From the NCBI GenBank assembly GCA_004296815.1, contig SCVT01000307.1, forward strand, positions 1-26,031: DNA of 26,031 nucleotides, given 5' to 3'. Numbering within the stretch: position 1 is the first letter of the stretch; each line of letters begins with the position of its first letter. The translations under genes and the position numbers were made by a program. Of this stretch, positions 24,160 through 26,031 are shown one piece after another. The stretch comes from Reyranella sp. (lineage in GTDB: Bacteria > Pseudomonadota > Alphaproteobacteria > Reyranellales > Reyranellaceae). A model generated the notes under the pieces. The model did no database searches, was not told where the DNA came from, and saw only the letters and a program-made list of their open reading frames with translations.

Positions 24160-25128
24160 CTAGACGGCCATGGCGCGCCGCCAGCGCAGCGCGTCCTCGA
24201 TCTGGGTTTCGAGCCCGCGGGCCGGCGTCCAGCCGAGGGCGCTACGCGCCTTGTCGATGCTGCCGACCAGCCGGGGCGAGTCGCCCGGCCGCCGGGCGCC
24301 GAACACATGCGGCACCGGCCGGCCAGTCAGCCGGCCGACGCAGTCCACGACTTCGCGCACGCTGTAGCCGGTGCCGGAGCCCAGATTGAAGACCTCGTGC
24401 CGGCCGCTGCGACCGCCGAGCGCGAGCAGCCAGCCGACGGCACGGAGATGGGCGTCGGCGAGATCGGTCACGTGCACATAGTCGCGCACGCACGAGCCGT
24501 CCGCCGTCGGATAGTCCGAGCCGTGCACGACCAGGCTGGGCCGCCGGCCGAGGGCCGCGTCGATGGCCAGCGGAATGAGATGCGTCTCGGGCTCGTGCGC
24601 TTCGCCGATGAGGCCGCCGGCATCGGCGCCCGAGGCGTTGAAGTAGCGCAGCGAGGCCGAGCGCAGCCCCTGCCAGGCCGCCGCTTCGAGCGCGCGCTCG
24701 ACGTTGGCCTTGGACGAGGCGTAGGGGTTGATCGGCGCGAGACGATGCGTCTCGGCGAGCTGCTCGGTCTGCGGCAGGCCGTAGACGGCGCAGGTGCTGG
24801 AGAAGACAAAGGCCTGTACACCGTGCCGCACCGCCGCGCCGATCAGCACGCGGCTCTTGCCGGCATTGTTCTGCATGTATTTCTCGGGCTGCGTCACCGA
24901 CTCGCCCACTTCGATGTAGCCCGCGAGGTGGATCACGACCTTGGGGCGGTGGCGCAGGAACACCTCCTCGACGAAGCGGCCGTCGCCGATATCGCCGATC
25001 TCGAGCGGTCCCCAGCGCACGGCCCACTCGTGGCCCTTCTCGAGCGTGTCGAGGCAGACGGGCTGTGCGCCGGCCTCGGCCAGCGCCTTGCAGACATGAC
25101 TGCCGATGTAGCCGGCGCCGCCGGTCAC
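24160..25128 (-). CDS. galE: GalE-like UDP-glucose 4-epimerase
   Basis: This short-chain dehydrogenase/reductase of the extended type would interconvert UDP-glucose and UDP-galactose for surface polysaccharide or galactose use. From GTG 25128 it has 322 residues. It carries the NAD loop TGGAGYIG (2-9), HLAGYIEVGESV, SSTCAVYG (catalytic Ser near 110-111), the Tyr136-x3-Lys140 pair in PYASSK, and the C-terminal LGWTPA. It is similar in length to other GalE proteins. The start is uncertain: the first Rossmann strand (PVLV) lies upstream of this GTG, and the open frame above it has no ATG, GTG or TTG. Translation may start at CTG 25131 or a rarer codon, or the frame may be broken there. No ribosome binding site is visible. 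Confidence 0.88.
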   Translation of the reverse strand: MTGGAGYIGSHVCKALAEAGAQPVCLDTLEKGHEWAVRWGPLEIGDIGDGRFVEEVFLRHRPKVVIHLAGYIEVGESVTQPEKYMQNNAGKSRVLIGAAVRHGVQAFVFSSTCAVYGLPQTEQLAETHRLAPINPYASSKANVERALEAAAWQGLRSASLRYFNASGADAGGLIGEAHEPETHLIPLAIDAALGRRPSLVVHGSDYPTADGSCVRDYVHVTDLADAHLRAVGWLLALGGRSGRHEVFNLGSGTGYSVREVVDCVGRLTGRPVPHVFGARRPGDSPRLVGSIDKARSALGWTPARGLETQIEDALRWRRAMAV

Positions 25129-25242
25129 CAGGACCGGGCCGGAAAGAAGGGAATCGATGATGCAACTCCATGAGCGCGGGTGAAACGCGATGCAGTGGGA
25201 TGGCCGATAAGATAGGATCGTTCAACGCGTCCGGGAGACGAT

Positions 25243-25278
25243 CACAGATCGATCACGTATTCCGGGCGATCGATTGTG
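25243..25278. repeat. Imperfect inverted repeat in the galE/fkbM divergent region
   Basis: CACAGATCGATC (25243-25254) and GATCGATTGTG (25268-25278) are inverted copies differing by one base missing in the second arm, separated by 13 bases. They lie in the 181-bp divergent interval between galE and the FkbM-type gene, where an operator or a 5' leader hairpin is plausible. No strong promoter boxes were found with confidence. Confidence 0.45.
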
Positions 25279-25309
25279 TTCCATCGGCGCGCGTCACCGT
25301 GGAGAGGCC

Positions 25310-26031
25310 ATGAACAGGTTCGTGAAGCAGTTCGTTCTCAAGGTCAGCCGGTCGTTCGGCTACGAAATCGTGCCGTTGCGCGACATGCGCGAGCGCGACT
25401 TCGCGCTGCACCTGCGCGAGCTGCTGACGCGACTCGAGGTCGACTGCGTCCTCGATGTCGGCGCCAATGTCGGCCAGTACCACGACTTCCTGCGCAACCG
25501 CGTGCAGTACGAGGGCAAGATCGTCTCCTTCGAGCCGGTCTCGCATCATCTCGGCCTGCTGCGCGAGCGGGCGCAGAAGGATCCGGACTGGCACATCGAG
25601 GACTGTGCGCTCGGCGCGCAGGAGGAGCAGAAGGAGATCAACGTCATGGTCTCCGACCAGTTCAGCTCGTTCCTCGAGCCCGACTATCAGCGCGTCGCCG
25701 AGTACAACGACATGAACGTGTTGAAGGCGAAGGAGACGGTGACGGTGCGCAGGCTCGACGTCGTGATGCCGGCGCTGCAGGAACGGCTGGGCTTCCAGAG
25801 GCCCTATCTCAAGCTCGACACCCAGGGTTTCGACATCGAGGTCCTGCGCGGCGCGACCGGGATATTGCCCGCCGTGCGTGCGCTGCAGACGGAGGCATCG
25901 GTGCTCGGCATCTACAAGGGCATGCCGAGCTACATGGACACGCTGCGCCACCTCGACGGGCTGGGCTTCGACATCACCGGCATGTACACGGTGAACCGGG
26001 ATGCAGCGCTTCGTCTCGTCGAGTTCGATTG
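25310..26031 (+). CDS. FkbM family SAM-dependent methyltransferase, partial
   Basis: An open frame starts at ATG 25310, behind the ribosome binding site GGAGAGG (25301-25307), and continues past the right edge (240 codons seen). It has the SAM-binding loop DVGANVGQY near residue 51, FEPV after strand 2, and the FkbM-typical YLKLDTQGFDIEVLRGA block. FkbM-type enzymes methylate sugar or polyketide hydroxyl groups; next to galE, a role in modifying a cell-surface glycan is plausible but inferred. The first 40 residues are a basic alpha-helical lead without a signal peptide. The C-terminus is missing. Confidence 0.9.
   Translation, partial: MNRFVKQFVLKVSRSFGYEIVPLRDMRERDFALHLRELLTRLEVDCVLDVGANVGQYHDFLRNRVQYEGKIVSFEPVSHHLGLLRERAQKDPDWHIEDCALGAQEEQKEINVMVSDQFSSFLEPDYQRVAEYNDMNVLKAKETVTVRRLDVVMPALQERLGFQRPYLKLDTQGFDIEVLRGATGILPAVRALQTEASVLGIYKGMPSYMDTLRHLDGLGFDITGMYTVNRDAALRLVEFD

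Noticed and set aside
22156..25173. A 1005-codon open frame on the + strand opposite the esterase, GMC and galE genes
   Set aside because: Its composition is typical of an antisense shadow, it has no domain match, and the minus-strand proteins have complete catalytic motifs.
1..26031. Search for CRISPR arrays, tRNA or rRNA genes, transposases and attachment sites
   Set aside because: No regularly spaced repeats, tRNA-like cloverleaf, transposase motif or terminal repeats were seen by eye. The region looks like ordinary chromosome.

Overview
The window is GC-rich DNA with codon use and gene order typical of an aerobic alphaproteobacterium. A Rhodospirillales or Reyranella/Bradyrhizobium-like source is my best guess, inferred from gene content and not proven. 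About half of it is one long vitamin B12 (cobalamin) biosynthesis locus of the oxygen-dependent type. The presence of cobG (O2-dependent precorrin-3B synthase), cobN (late cobalt insertion) and bluB (O2-dependent lower-ligand synthesis) all point to the aerobic route.

Region 1 (1-13924, + strand except cobK): the last 20 codons of a hydrophobic protein, a small cysteine-rich DUF1636 protein, then cobW, cobN, cobG, cobH, cobI, cobJ, [cobK on the minus strand], cobL, cobE, cobM, cobA, cobB and bluB. Nearly every + strand junction is a stop/start overlap (ATGA or TGATG), so this reads as a tightly coupled operon. cobK is the exception. It lies inverted between cobJ and cobL, overlaps the end of cobJ tail-to-tail by 31 bp, and its start codon shares two bases with the cobL start codon. 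cobF is absent, as are cobS/cobT and the genes for amidation and nucleotide-loop assembly. They must lie elsewhere or be replaced.

Region 2 (13925-19949, + strand): a 455-bp gene-free leader with a clear cobalamin riboswitch and, just before the first start codon, a perfect 18-bp AT-rich palindrome resembling a Zur (zinc Fur-family) operator. It precedes an overlapping five-gene operon: an unassigned SAM-dependent methyltransferase, a BtuB-like TonB-dependent receptor, and a BtuF-BtuC-BtuD-type ABC importer. The methyltransferase and the combination of riboswitch plus downstream palindrome are the most unusual features of the window.

Region 3 (19981-26031): a ClC-type chloride/proton exchanger follows btuD on the + strand. 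It converges with a minus-strand set made of galE (UDP-glucose 4-epimerase-like, with a problematic start), a GMC flavin oxidoreductase whose ribosome binding site sits in a perfect hairpin, and a serine esterase. A divergent FkbM-type methyltransferase runs off the right edge of the window.
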